Assembly (NCBI GenBank): GCA_013360535.1
Contig: JABWBL010000077.1
Span: 1-11,197 of the forward strand
Direction of reading: 5' to 3'
DNA length: 11,197 nucleotides
Source of the DNA: Planctomycetaceae bacterium
GTDB lineage: Bacteria; Planctomycetota; UBA1135; GCA-002686595
Shown here: positions 1 to 5,715 of the stretch, piece after piece
Position numbering within the stretch: position 1 is the first letter of the stretch
Layout: each line of letters starts with the position of its first letter
Notes under the pieces: model-generated
Told to the model about the DNA's origin: nothing
The model's database searches: none
Seen by the model: the letters and a program-made list of their open reading frames with translations, nothing else
Translations under genes and position numbers: made by a program

Positions 1-1
1 C

Positions 2-1342
2 ACCGCTCCGGCGTCGGAGCTCTCGGTCCCGCTGCTCGCCGGCCAGACGGTGACGATCCGCGTGTCCGAGAAGCTCTCGGGCGGCTCGAACTTCACGCTG
101 ACGTGGGCCTTCGTGGTGCCCCCGCCGGCGAACGACGAGTGCGCGACGGCGACGGTGCTGCCCGCGGGCAGCACGACCGCGGTCGCGGACACGCGCTTCG
201 CGACGCCGGTCACCAACACCGCCCCGGCCTCGGCTTGCCAGACGAGCCAGAGCCGCGACGTGTGGTTCCAGTGGACCTCGCAGGGTGCGGGCTTGGCCAT
301 CTTCGACACGTGCGGCGCTACGCAGCCCGTGAGCGACTCGGTGATCACGCTCTACACCGGGGACTGCGGCACGCTGACGGAAGTCGGCTGTGACGACGAC
401 GACTGCGTCACGCCCTCGCTGGGCAGCCTGCTGGACTTCACGGTGACGTGCGACACGACGTACTACATCCGCGTGTCGCAGTTCGGCACCTCGGTGCCGA
501 CGGCGCCCTGGACGCTGAACATCACGGCTCCGGGTTACGTCGACAGCGACGGTGACGGCACGAACGACTGCCTCGACGGCTGCCCGAACGATCCGCTCAA
601 GATCGCTCCGGGTATCTGTGGTTGCGGCGTGGCCGACACCGACACCGACGGCGACGGCACGGCGGACTGCATCGACGGCTGCCCGAACGACCCGCTGAAG
701 GTCGATCCGGGCGTCTGCGGCTGCGGCATCGCCGACGTCGACTCCGACGGCGACGGCACGCTCGACTGCCTCGACGGCTGCCCGAACGATCCGTTCAAGA
801 TCGCTCCGGGCATCTGCGGCTGCGGCGTGGCCGACACCGACACCGACGGCGACGGCACGGCGGACTGCATCGACGGCTGCCCGACGGATCCGGCCAAGAT
901 CGCTCCGGGCCAGTGTGGCTGCGGCGTGGTCGACACCGACACCGACGGCGACGGCACGGCGGACTGCATCGACGGCTGCCCGAACGATCCGGCGAAGATC
1001 GCTCCGGGCATCTGCGGCTGCGGCATCTCCGATGTCGACAGCGACGGTGACGGCACGCCGGACTGCAACGACGGCTGCCCGAACGACCCGGCGAAGACCT
1101 CGCCCGGCCAGTGCGGCTGCGGCGTGGCCGACACCGACACCGATGGTGACGGCGTGGCGGACTGCAAATCGCGAACCCGACCCAGTCGGATTGCGACGGC
1201 GACAACGTCGGCGACGCCTGCGAGATCTTCGCCGGCACGCAGCTCGACACGAACGCGAACGGTACGCCGGACGACTGCGAGCTGGGCTCGGTCTTCACGT
1301 ACTGCACCGCGGGCACGACGACGAACGGCTGCAACGCGCTGA
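2..1342 (+). CDS. Secreted/surface repeat protein, N-terminal and repeat part (5' partial, frame broken near 1166)
   Basis: This is the 3' part of a large gene that begins before the window, so its true start and any signal peptide are not visible. Window residues 1-39 are the end of one beta-rich module (TVTIRVS...FTLTW). A linker, PPPANDEC (residues 40-47), leads into a complete module of about 130 residues with DVWFQW, DSVITLYTGDCG and YYIRVSQFG. These resemble the bacterial PPC-type beta-sandwich modules common in planctomycete exoproteins. From residue 181 come 33-residue Asp/Cys-rich repeats (DxDGDGxxDCxDGCP...PGxCGCG), thrombospondin-3-like and probably calcium-binding. After codon 1163-1165 the frame goes wrong: the last 58 residues are rich in Arg, Thr, Ser and Ala, typical of misread GC-rich DNA, and end at TGA 1340-1342. 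The true continuation is in the -1 frame to 1725. An extracellular structural or adhesive role is inferred; no catalytic motif is seen. Confidence 0.8.
   Translation, partial: TAPASELSVPLLAGQTVTIRVSEKLSGGSNFTLTWAFVVPPPANDECATATVLPAGSTTAVADTRFATPVTNTAPASACQTSQSRDVWFQWTSQGAGLAIFDTCGATQPVSDSVITLYTGDCGTLTEVGCDDDDCVTPSLGSLLDFTVTCDTTYYIRVSQFGTSVPTAPWTLNITAPGYVDSDGDGTNDCLDGCPNDPLKIAPGICGCGVADTDTDGDGTADCIDGCPNDPLKVDPGVCGCGIADVDSDGDGTLDCLDGCPNDPFKIAPGICGCGVADTDTDGDGTADCIDGCPTDPAKIAPGQCGCGVVDTDTDGDGTADCIDGCPNDPAKIAPGICGCGISDVDSDGDGTPDCNDGCPNDPAKTSPGQCGCGVADTDTDGDGVADCKSRTRPSRIATATTSATPARSSPARSSTRTRTVRRTTASWARSSRTAPRARRRTAATR
542..1165 (+). repeat. Tandem 99-bp coding repeats (six complete plus one partial)
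   Basis: Units begin at 542, 641, 740, 839, 938, 1037 and 1136, exactly 99 bp apart; the seventh stops after 30 bp. Each encodes 33 residues of the pattern D[S/T]DGDGTxDCxDGCPNDPxKxxPGxCGCGxxD. The second residue runs S,T,S,T,T,S,T. The DxDGDGxxD core is a calcium-loop pattern as in thrombospondin type 3 and dockerin-like repeats, and each complete unit has four cysteines. DNA identity is high: the 51 bp at 635-685, 833-883 and 932-982 are identical, which suggests recent duplication or gene conversion. Confidence 0.92.
1163..1170 (+). other. Frameshift site in the repeat-protein gene
   Basis: The upstream frame reads GAC TGC (1160-1165) and the downstream conserved frame resumes with ATC at 1168-1170, leaving only AA between. 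One extra base would restore the frame. If the original read TGC CAA ATC, the loss of one C from a CC pair gives exactly the observed sequence and the restored protein reads DCQIANPTQ, a sensible phrase for such repeats. A -1 slip re-using base 1165 gives the same residues, but no standard X XXY YYZ slippery heptamer is present. A deletion or a consensus error at the repeat boundary is more likely. Confidence 0.8.
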
Positions 1343-1725
1343 TCACCGCGATCGGCACGCCCAGCGCCGCTGCGACGTCGGGCTTCGTGCTCGTCGGCAC
1401 GGGGATCGAAGGCCAGAAGCAGACGCTCCTGTACTACGGCGTCAACGGTCCGTCGGCCCAGGTGTGGGCTCCGGGCTCGTCGAGCTTCAAGTGCGTCAAG
1501 CAGCCGGTGCAGCGTGTCAGCCCGCAGAACTCGGGCGGCACGGTGAACACCTGCTCGGGCGTGTACGCGATCGACTTCTCGAACTACCTGGCGACGAAGC
1601 CCTCGGCGATCGGCAACCCTGCCTTCGCCGGCGAGGTCTTCAACGCGCAGCTGTGGTTCCGTGACCCGCCGGCCCCGTCGACGAGCAGCCTGTCGAACGC
1701 GGTCCAGTTCACGATGGCCCCCTGA
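1165..1725 (+). CDS. C-terminal part of the same surface protein, in the -1 frame
   Basis: Reading from 1165 in the -1 frame gives CAA (Q), then IANPTQSDCDGDNVGDACEI and DTNANGTPDDCEL. This is the natural continuation of the Asp-rich calcium-binding repeats. A domain of about 140 residues follows from TAC at 1300: it starts YCTAGTTTNGCNALI, includes GVEG-like GTGIEGQKQTLLYYG, and ends AQLWFRDPPAPSTSSLSNAV before TGA 1723-1725. I recognise this type of C-terminal module from planctomycete secreted proteins, where it follows repeats; its function is unknown to me and a surface-attachment or sorting role would be a guess. There is no credible separate start: the first in-frame start-like codon (GTG or CTG near 1387) would cut the domain. 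I therefore treat this as part of the gene upstream, separated by a one-base frame disruption. An intrinsic terminator lies 21 bp beyond the stop. Confidence 0.8.
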   Translation, partial: QIANPTQSDCDGDNVGDACEIFAGTQLDTNANGTPDDCELGSVFTYCTAGTTTNGCNALITAIGTPSAAATSGFVLVGTGIEGQKQTLLYYGVNGPSAQVWAPGSSSFKCVKQPVQRVSPQNSGGTVNTCSGVYAIDFSNYLATKPSAIGNPAFAGEVFNAQLWFRDPPAPSTSSLSNAVQFTMAP

Positions 1726-1746
1726 TCGCGCCAATCCCAAAGTTGC

Positions 1747-1790
1747 GCGGGGCGTCCCCAGTTCGCTGGGGGCGCCCCGCTTCTTTTTCT
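1747..1790 (+). terminator. Strong intrinsic terminator after the repeat-protein gene
   Basis: A 13-bp stem (1747-1759 with 1768-1780, one G-T wobble at 1755) encloses the 8-nt loop AGTTCGCT and is followed at once by TTCTTTTTCT. It sits 21 bp past the TGA at 1723-1725. On the minus strand the hairpin is followed only by a short AACTTT run, so it may act weakly for the convergent lpd gene, but that is uncertain. Confidence 0.92.
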
Positions 1791-1849
1791 GTCTCTCGGC
1801 TCAGCCGTGGTCCGCGGGCCGCAGGCACCCGAGGACGGAGAAGCGCAAG

Positions 1850-3256
1850 TCAGCGCTTGGGCTGGAAGATGTGCACCGCCATGCCGTGCACGCTCTCGGC
1901 GGCTTCCATCATCGCTTCGGGCAGCGTCGGGTGAGCGTGGATCGTGCGAGCGAGGTCCTCGGCGGTGGCGCCGAGCTCGATGGCGAGCGCGGCTTCGGCG
2001 ACGAGCTCGGTGACCTCGGGGCCGACCATGTGGACACCGAGGATCTCGTCGGTCTTCGCGTCGGCGATCACCTTCACGAAGCCGTCGGTTTCCATCAGGC
2101 TCATCGCACGCCCCGAGGCGGCGAAGGGGAACGTGCCGACCTTGAACGCGACGCCCTTGGCGGTGAGCTCGGCCTCTTGCGCTCCGACCGAGGCCATCTC
2201 GGGCGCGGTGAAGATCACGGCGGGCACGCAGCGCACGTCGTACTCCTCCTTGTGGCCCGCGATCACGGCCGCGGCGACGAGGCCTTCCTTGCTGCCCTTG
2301 TGCGCGAGCATCGGCTGTCCGGCGATGTCACCGATGGCGTAGATGTTGGCGACCTTGGTCCGCATCTGCCGATCGACCGGCAGGAAGCCCTTCGGATCGA
2401 GCGCGAGCCCGACCTTCTCGAGCCCGAGGCCCTCGCTGTAGGGCTTGCGGCCGACCATCGACGCGATCTGATCGCACACGACGACCTGCTCGCCCGTCTT
2501 GGTCTTGATCTTGACGTGCAGCTCCGCGCCCTTGCGCTCGTAGCCTTGCGCGAAGGTCTCGGTCAGGAGCTTCATCCCGAGCTTCTTCATCGAGCGCTCG
2601 ATCACCTTGACGCAGTCGCGGTCCTGCCCCGGCAGGGCGCCCGGCGTCGCCTCGAGCACGGTGACCTCGCTGCCGAGCTTGGCGTACATCATGCCGAGCT
2701 CGAGCCCGATGTAGCCGCCGCCGATCACGACGAGGCGCCCCGGGATCGACGCCGGCGCGAGCGCGCCCGTCGAGCTCCACACGTCCTTCTCGTCGAAGGG
2801 GAAGCCCGGAATCGCGATCGGCACCGAGCCCGTCGCGATCACGATGTCGTCGCACTTGAGCGTGCGCGCACCTTCCGCCGTCGCGACCGAGACCGTGTTG
2901 CGGTCGACGATCGAGCCCGCGCCGTTCACGAGCTCGACCTTGTGGTTCTTGAGGAGCCCCGCGACGCCGCCGGTGAGCTTGGCGACGATGCCCTTCTTCC
3001 ACTCGACGAGCTTGGTGACGTCGAGCTTGACGTTGTCCGCCGTGATGCCCATCGCCGAGGCATGCGCGATGCGCTCCTTCAGCGAACCGGCCGCGATCAG
3101 CGCCTTCGACGGGATGCATCCGACGTTGAGGCACGTGCCGCCGACGTACTGCTTCTCGACGACCGTCACCTTGAGGCCGTACTGGGCGAGGCGGATGGCG
3201 CAGACGTAGCCGGCGGGACCGGCACCGAGGACGACGACCGAACGGGGCGTGGCCAT
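1850..3256 (-). CDS. lpdA: Dihydrolipoyl dehydrogenase (E3)
   Basis: A cytoplasmic FAD flavoenzyme that reoxidises dihydrolipoamide on 2-oxoacid dehydrogenase complexes or the glycine cleavage system, passing electrons to NAD+. At 468 residues it is the usual full length. Visible motifs: FAD-binding GAGPAG (11-16); the redox-active disulfide in GGTCLNVGCIPSKAL (Cys42 and Cys47); NAD-binding GGGYIG (179-184); the second FAD motif NIYAIGDIAG (304-313); and the C-terminal HAHPTLPE (His442 and Glu447), the catalytic His-Glu pair contributed to the partner subunit. The ATG at 3256 places the FAD fold at residue 7, as in the family. No Shine-Dalgarno sequence is evident. The gene stands alone: no E1, E2 or glycine-cleavage gene is adjacent, so it may serve several complexes encoded elsewhere. 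It converges on the repeat-protein gene. Confidence 0.97.
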   Translation of the reverse strand: MATPRSVVVLGAGPAGYVCAIRLAQYGLKVTVVEKQYVGGTCLNVGCIPSKALIAAGSLKERIAHASAMGITADNVKLDVTKLVEWKKGIVAKLTGGVAGLLKNHKVELVNGAGSIVDRNTVSVATAEGARTLKCDDIVIATGSVPIAIPGFPFDEKDVWSSTGALAPASIPGRLVVIGGGYIGLELGMMYAKLGSEVTVLEATPGALPGQDRDCVKVIERSMKKLGMKLLTETFAQGYERKGAELHVKIKTKTGEQVVVCDQIASMVGRKPYSEGLGLEKVGLALDPKGFLPVDRQMRTKVANIYAIGDIAGQPMLAHKGSKEGLVAAAVIAGHKEEYDVRCVPAVIFTAPEMASVGAQEAELTAKGVAFKVGTFPFAASGRAMSLMETDGFVKVIADAKTDEILGVHMVGPEVTELVAEAALAIELGATAEDLARTIHAHPTLPEAMMEAAESVHGMAVHIFQPKR

Positions 3257-3327
3257 GGCAGGAAGGACTTTCGGGTCGGGGGTCGGAGCGCACCCGCGGC
3301 GGGGCCGGCGGGACGCGAAGGGCGAGC

Positions 3328-3333
3328 ACTATA
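3328..3333 (-). promoter_or_regulatory. Possible -10 element for lpd (TATAGT)
   Basis: On the minus strand TATAGT differs from TATAAT at one position and would give a leader of about 63 nt before the ATG at 3256. No convincing -35 element is seen 16-18 bp upstream. An imperfect palindrome (3334-3352) lies directly upstream and could be an operator. Weak evidence from sequence only. Confidence 0.3.
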
Positions 3334-3352
3334 GGAAAGGCGAGCGCCTTCC
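3334..3352. repeat. Short inverted repeat next to the lpd -10 candidate
   Basis: AAGGCG (3337-3342) and CGCCTT (3345-3350) form a perfect 6-bp inverted repeat around AG, flanked by an outer partial match GGA/TCC. Its place between the lpd and zinc-ribbon genes, in the -10/-35 spacer of the proposed lpd promoter, would suit a regulator site. Such short repeats also arise by chance in GC-rich DNA. Confidence 0.3.
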
Positions 3353-3389
3353 GCCCGCGCCGGAGGCGACAGCGCCCCACGCGGCGAGG

Positions 3390-3395
3390 TACCCT
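3390..3395 (+). promoter_or_regulatory. Possible -10 element for the zinc-ribbon gene (TACCCT)
   Basis: TACCCT fits the minimal TANNNT form and ends 15 bp before the ATG at 3411, which would leave a leader of only about 8-10 nt. There is no Shine-Dalgarno sequence between it and the start, and no clear -35. Its main support is that other starts in the window show the same arrangement. Confidence 0.25.
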
Positions 3396-3410
3396 GCTCC
3401 ATCCCCGACC

Positions 3411-4040
3411 ATGTCCCAGCCCCTGACCCACTGCCCGACCTGCGGCGTCAAGCTGCACCGCACGGACCTGTCGCTGTGCGCCTACTGCGCGGCCCCGCTG
3501 CGCATGGGCTCGGCCGCCGCTCCGCCCGACGACGAGACGCAGCGCCTGTTCGCGAAGCTGCAGGCCCATCCGAGCTATCCGGCCGCGCTCGAGTGGTCGC
3601 CGATCGAGCCCGAGGTCGAGGCCAAGGCCGCGCGCCTCGCGGCCTGGGGCTGGCTCAACGTCGCCATCGCGACGGCGCTGTGCGTCGGCGCGGGCTTCAT
3701 GGACGGAGGCGGCTACATCGGTCGCTGGCCCGTGCTCGCGGCGGTCTTCTTCGTCGCCTTCGCGATCTTCCTGCTCGCCGGCGCCGTCACGATCCGCGGC
3801 AACTCGAAGAACGCGCCGATGCTCCGCCGCCCCGCGCGTGTGCTCGACCGTCGCAGCCGCACGGGCCTTTCCGAGAAGGTCGGCGCGACGACGTACTTCT
3901 TCCAGCTGCGCTTCGCCGACGGCAGCGAGGGCGAGTTCCGCATGGTCGGCCGCGGCACGATGTACGAGCCCCCCACCATCGGTGCGACGGGCCTCGCCTA
4001 CTCGCGCGGCGAGAACCTGCTCGAATTCAAGCGCTTCTAG
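3411..4040 (+). CDS. Zinc-ribbon protein with two membrane helices and DUF2500-like C-terminus
   Basis: A 209-residue protein I cannot name. The N-terminus has CPTC (Cys8, Cys11) and CAYC (Cys23, Cys26), a zinc-ribbon pattern. Residues 30-77 look soluble. Two hydrophobic helices follow (about 79-97 and 106-127), then a polar domain from about 142 (RVLDRRSRTG...YFFQLRFADGSEGEFRM... LLEFKRF). This tail has the layout of DUF2500/DUF3592-type small beta domains: 'VLDRR', an 'F..R..DG' strand, a 'G....LAY' turn and a final 'FKRF'. Function is unknown; a membrane-associated sensor or assembly role is only a guess. I chose the ATG at 3411 because it puts the zinc ribbon at residue 8. The reading frame stays open to an ATG at 3249, but that start overlaps lpd and adds low-complexity Arg/Pro-rich sequence. 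Its stop lies 6 bp from the convergent TRIC gene's stop. Confidence 0.83.
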   Translation: MSQPLTHCPTCGVKLHRTDLSLCAYCAAPLRMGSAAAPPDDETQRLFAKLQAHPSYPAALEWSPIEPEVEAKAARLAAWGWLNVAIATALCVGAGFMDGGGYIGRWPVLAAVFFVAFAIFLLAGAVTIRGNSKNAPMLRRPARVLDRRSRTGLSEKVGATTYFFQLRFADGSEGEFRMVGRGTMYEPPTIGATGLAYSRGENLLEFKRF

Positions 4041-4046
4041 GCGACG

Positions 4047-4691
4047 TCACTCGTCGACCGGCGAGGCCGGCGGCAGCTTGACGTCGAAGCGCAGCGACAC
4101 GAGCCGCACGAAGATCGTCGTGGCGGCCGAGAGCCCGCTCGCGGTCGAGACGCTCGCGCCGAAGTGCAACGCGCCGATGTGCACGAGCCCGCCGAGGAAC
4201 GCGGCCGTCGCGTACAGGTGGCCGACGGGCCGGAAGAGCATCGGCACTTCGTTGATCACGACATCGCGCAGCACGCCGCCGAACGTGCCGGTCATCACGC
4301 CGAACAGCACGGCCACGAACGGCGGGACGGCGAAGTCGATCGCGACCTGCGTGCCGAGCGCGCCGAACAGGCCGAGCGCGACGGCGTCGAGCCCTTCCGC
4401 GAGCCGCTGGATCGGCCGCTCGCGCAGCGGTCGCAGCGCCTTCGGCGCGTAGTAGTACAGCACCGCGAGCGCGAGCACGACGAGCGGGTATTCCGAGCGT
4501 TCGACCCAGAACAGCGGGCGGCGCTCGAGCAGCACGTCGCGCAGCGTTCCGCCGCCAAACGCGGTCAGGAGTCCGACGACGAAGGCACCGACGAGGTCGG
4601 TATTCTTGCGGCGCGCGTCGACGATGCCCGACAGCGCGGCAAAGCAGACCGCGAGCACCTCGAACGTGCGCCGCAGGAGCTCGGCGTTCAC
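4047..4691 (-). CDS. TRIC/UPF0126-family cation channel membrane protein
   Basis: A 214-residue inner-membrane protein of the trimeric intracellular cation (TRIC) family, formerly UPF0126 (YadS/YicG type), a homotrimeric monovalent-cation, mainly K+, channel. The two inverted-topology halves each carry the signature glycine-arginine motif: AFGGGTLRD (44-52) and TFGGVLRD (136-143). The central helix has LDAVALGLFGALG (101-113), and about seven hydrophobic helices fill the protein. The length is typical. I chose the GTG at 4689-4691, read as formyl-Met, because family homology begins there (xNAELLRRTFEVLAV) and because GTGA overlaps the TGA stop of the upstream Rsm22-like gene, a common coupling arrangement. 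An earlier ATG at 4844 would add about 50 Arg-rich residues that are a shadow of the upstream gene. It is the last gene of the minus-strand set. What it contributes to its operon partners is unknown; a role in ion balance is inferred from the family. Confidence 0.92.
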   Translation of the reverse strand: MNAELLRRTFEVLAVCFAALSGIVDARRKNTDLVGAFVVGLLTAFGGGTLRDVLLERRPLFWVERSEYPLVVLALAVLYYYAPKALRPLRERPIQRLAEGLDAVALGLFGALGTQVAIDFAVPPFVAVLFGVMTGTFGGVLRDVVINEVPMLFRPVGHLYATAAFLGGLVHIGALHFGASVSTASGLSAATTIFVRLVSLRFDVKLPPASPVDE

Positions 4692-5707
4692 GCGTCGCCC
4701 AGCGGCCGGAATTCGACCAGACGCTCGCCTTCGACACGCGCATCGGCGACGAGGAGCTCGCCCGAGCGGTCGAGGCGCTTGAAGAGCTTCTTCGCGTCGC
4801 GCTCGAACAGCGTGCGGGCGTGCACGCCGGTCGTGTCGCAGCAATCGAGCAGCGCACGGCCCTTCAGGAGGCGCGGGCGGCCGAGCACACGCACGCCGCG
4901 GGTCTCAAGCGGCTCGCCCTTGCGGCGCAGCGCGAGGAACGAGTACGGCAGCGAGCGCAGGTCGATGCCCAGCCGGGTCGAGAAATGGCGCCAGAAAGCG
5001 CTCGTAAACGCCTCGGGAGCCGGCCGCGCGAAGAAGTGGCACCAGTCGTCGTCGTGGCCGGCGGCGAACATGCCGCAGGTGGCCGCGTGGGTGCAGGGCG
5101 CGAGCACGTCGAACGCGTCGAGCAGCTCCTCCCGCAGCCCGCCGAGGGTGCGCGAGAGCAGGTGCGAGCCCGGCTCGACGAGCAGGACGAACTGCGCGCG
5201 CCGCGCAAGCGCCGTGAGCTCGGCGCGGCCTTCGGCGTCGAGTTCGCCCAGCACGTGGCTGGCGAGCAGCACGTCGATCGGGTCCTCCTGACGCGGCAAG
5301 TGCAGCGTCAGCTCGAGCTTCGGCGCCTGCAACTTGAGCGCATCGCGCGCGAACCACGTCGCCTGCTTCGAGCGGTCGCTCAGGTACACGTGCTTCACGC
5401 CGGGAATCGCCGCGACGAAACGACGGCTCGCGATGCCGGTGCCGCAGCCGAAATCGACCACGTTCGTCGCGGCAGGCAAGCGCCCGCGCTGCGCGAGCTC
5501 CGCCAGCACCGCGTCCCATTTCCAGCCGATGCGCTCCGCAAACGTCGCGTCGTAGAGCTCGAAGTCGCGCCTCGAGTTCCAGTACCCGACAGTCTGGAAG
5601 CCCCCCTCCGACGAAAGGAACAGCTCGCGCAGCTCCGCCAGCCGGTCCCAGTCCTCACCCGTCGGCACGACTGCCGCCGGATCCTCTTCGTCCTCGAAGT
5701 CGTGCAT
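4688..5707 (-). CDS. Rsm22/METTL17-like small-ribosomal-subunit assembly protein (methyltransferase fold, Fe-S cysteines)
   Basis: A 339-residue protein with a class I SAM-binding fold: motif I is VVDFGCGTG (83-91), followed by VYLSDRS at the end of strand 2 and VLLVEPGSH (174-182). The Rsm22 family signature is present: APCTHAATC (Cys205, Cys211), then DDWCHFFAR (Cys223), the YSFLALRRKG phrase (256-264) and LLDCC (Cys289/290). In mitochondrial Rsm22/METTL17 the equivalent four cysteines are reported to hold a 4Fe-4S cluster, and the protein acts on the small ribosomal subunit; whether bacterial members methylate RNA is not settled. The N-terminus is acidic (MHDFEDEED). The start is either the ATG at 5707, chosen here, 8 nt past the esterase stop, or a GTG at 5719 that overlaps that stop as GTGA, adding four residues. 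The long open frame up to 6676 is antisense-like shadow. Its downstream junction with the TRIC gene is a GTGA overlap. Confidence 0.86.
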   Translation of the reverse strand: MHDFEDEEDPAAVVPTGEDWDRLAELRELFLSSEGGFQTVGYWNSRRDFELYDATFAERIGWKWDAVLAELAQRGRLPAATNVVDFGCGTGIASRRFVAAIPGVKHVYLSDRSKQATWFARDALKLQAPKLELTLHLPRQEDPIDVLLASHVLGELDAEGRAELTALARRAQFVLLVEPGSHLLSRTLGGLREELLDAFDVLAPCTHAATCGMFAAGHDDDWCHFFARPAPEAFTSAFWRHFSTRLGIDLRSLPYSFLALRRKGEPLETRGVRVLGRPRLLKGRALLDCCDTTGVHARTLFERDAKKLFKRLDRSGELLVADARVEGERLVEFRPLGDA

Positions 5708-5715
5708 CGATGAGC

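Noticed and set aside
542..1165. CRISPR array or satellite-like repeat
   Set aside because: The 99-bp units are contiguous without spacers, stay in one reading frame and encode a known calcium-repeat pattern.
1160..1170. Programmed -1 ribosomal frameshift
   Set aside because: CTGCAAA is not an X XXY YYZ slippery heptamer and I see no special stimulatory structure beyond the general GC-richness. A one-base deletion or consensus error is simpler.
535..1740. 401-codon minus-strand open frame across the repeat gene
   Set aside because: Its Ser/Pro/Gln repeats are simply the reverse reading of the 99-bp units; the plus-strand frame has the calcium-repeat consensus and flanking domains.
1661..3334. 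557-codon plus-strand open frame across lpd
   Set aside because: The predicted protein is Arg/Asp/His-rich and of low complexity, antisense to a clear dihydrolipoyl dehydrogenase, and overlaps the terminator region. It is a shadow frame.
3249..3410. Upstream ATG for the zinc-ribbon gene at 3249
   Set aside because: The extension overlaps the lpd start, consists of Arg/Gly/Pro-rich sequence and covers the probable lpd promoter; the ATG at 3411 places the first CxxC normally.
4692..4844. Upstream ATG for the TRIC gene at 4844
   Set aside because: The added 51 residues are Arg-rich and overlap the Rsm22-like C-terminus; the GTG at 4691 matches the family start and gives a GTGA overlap.
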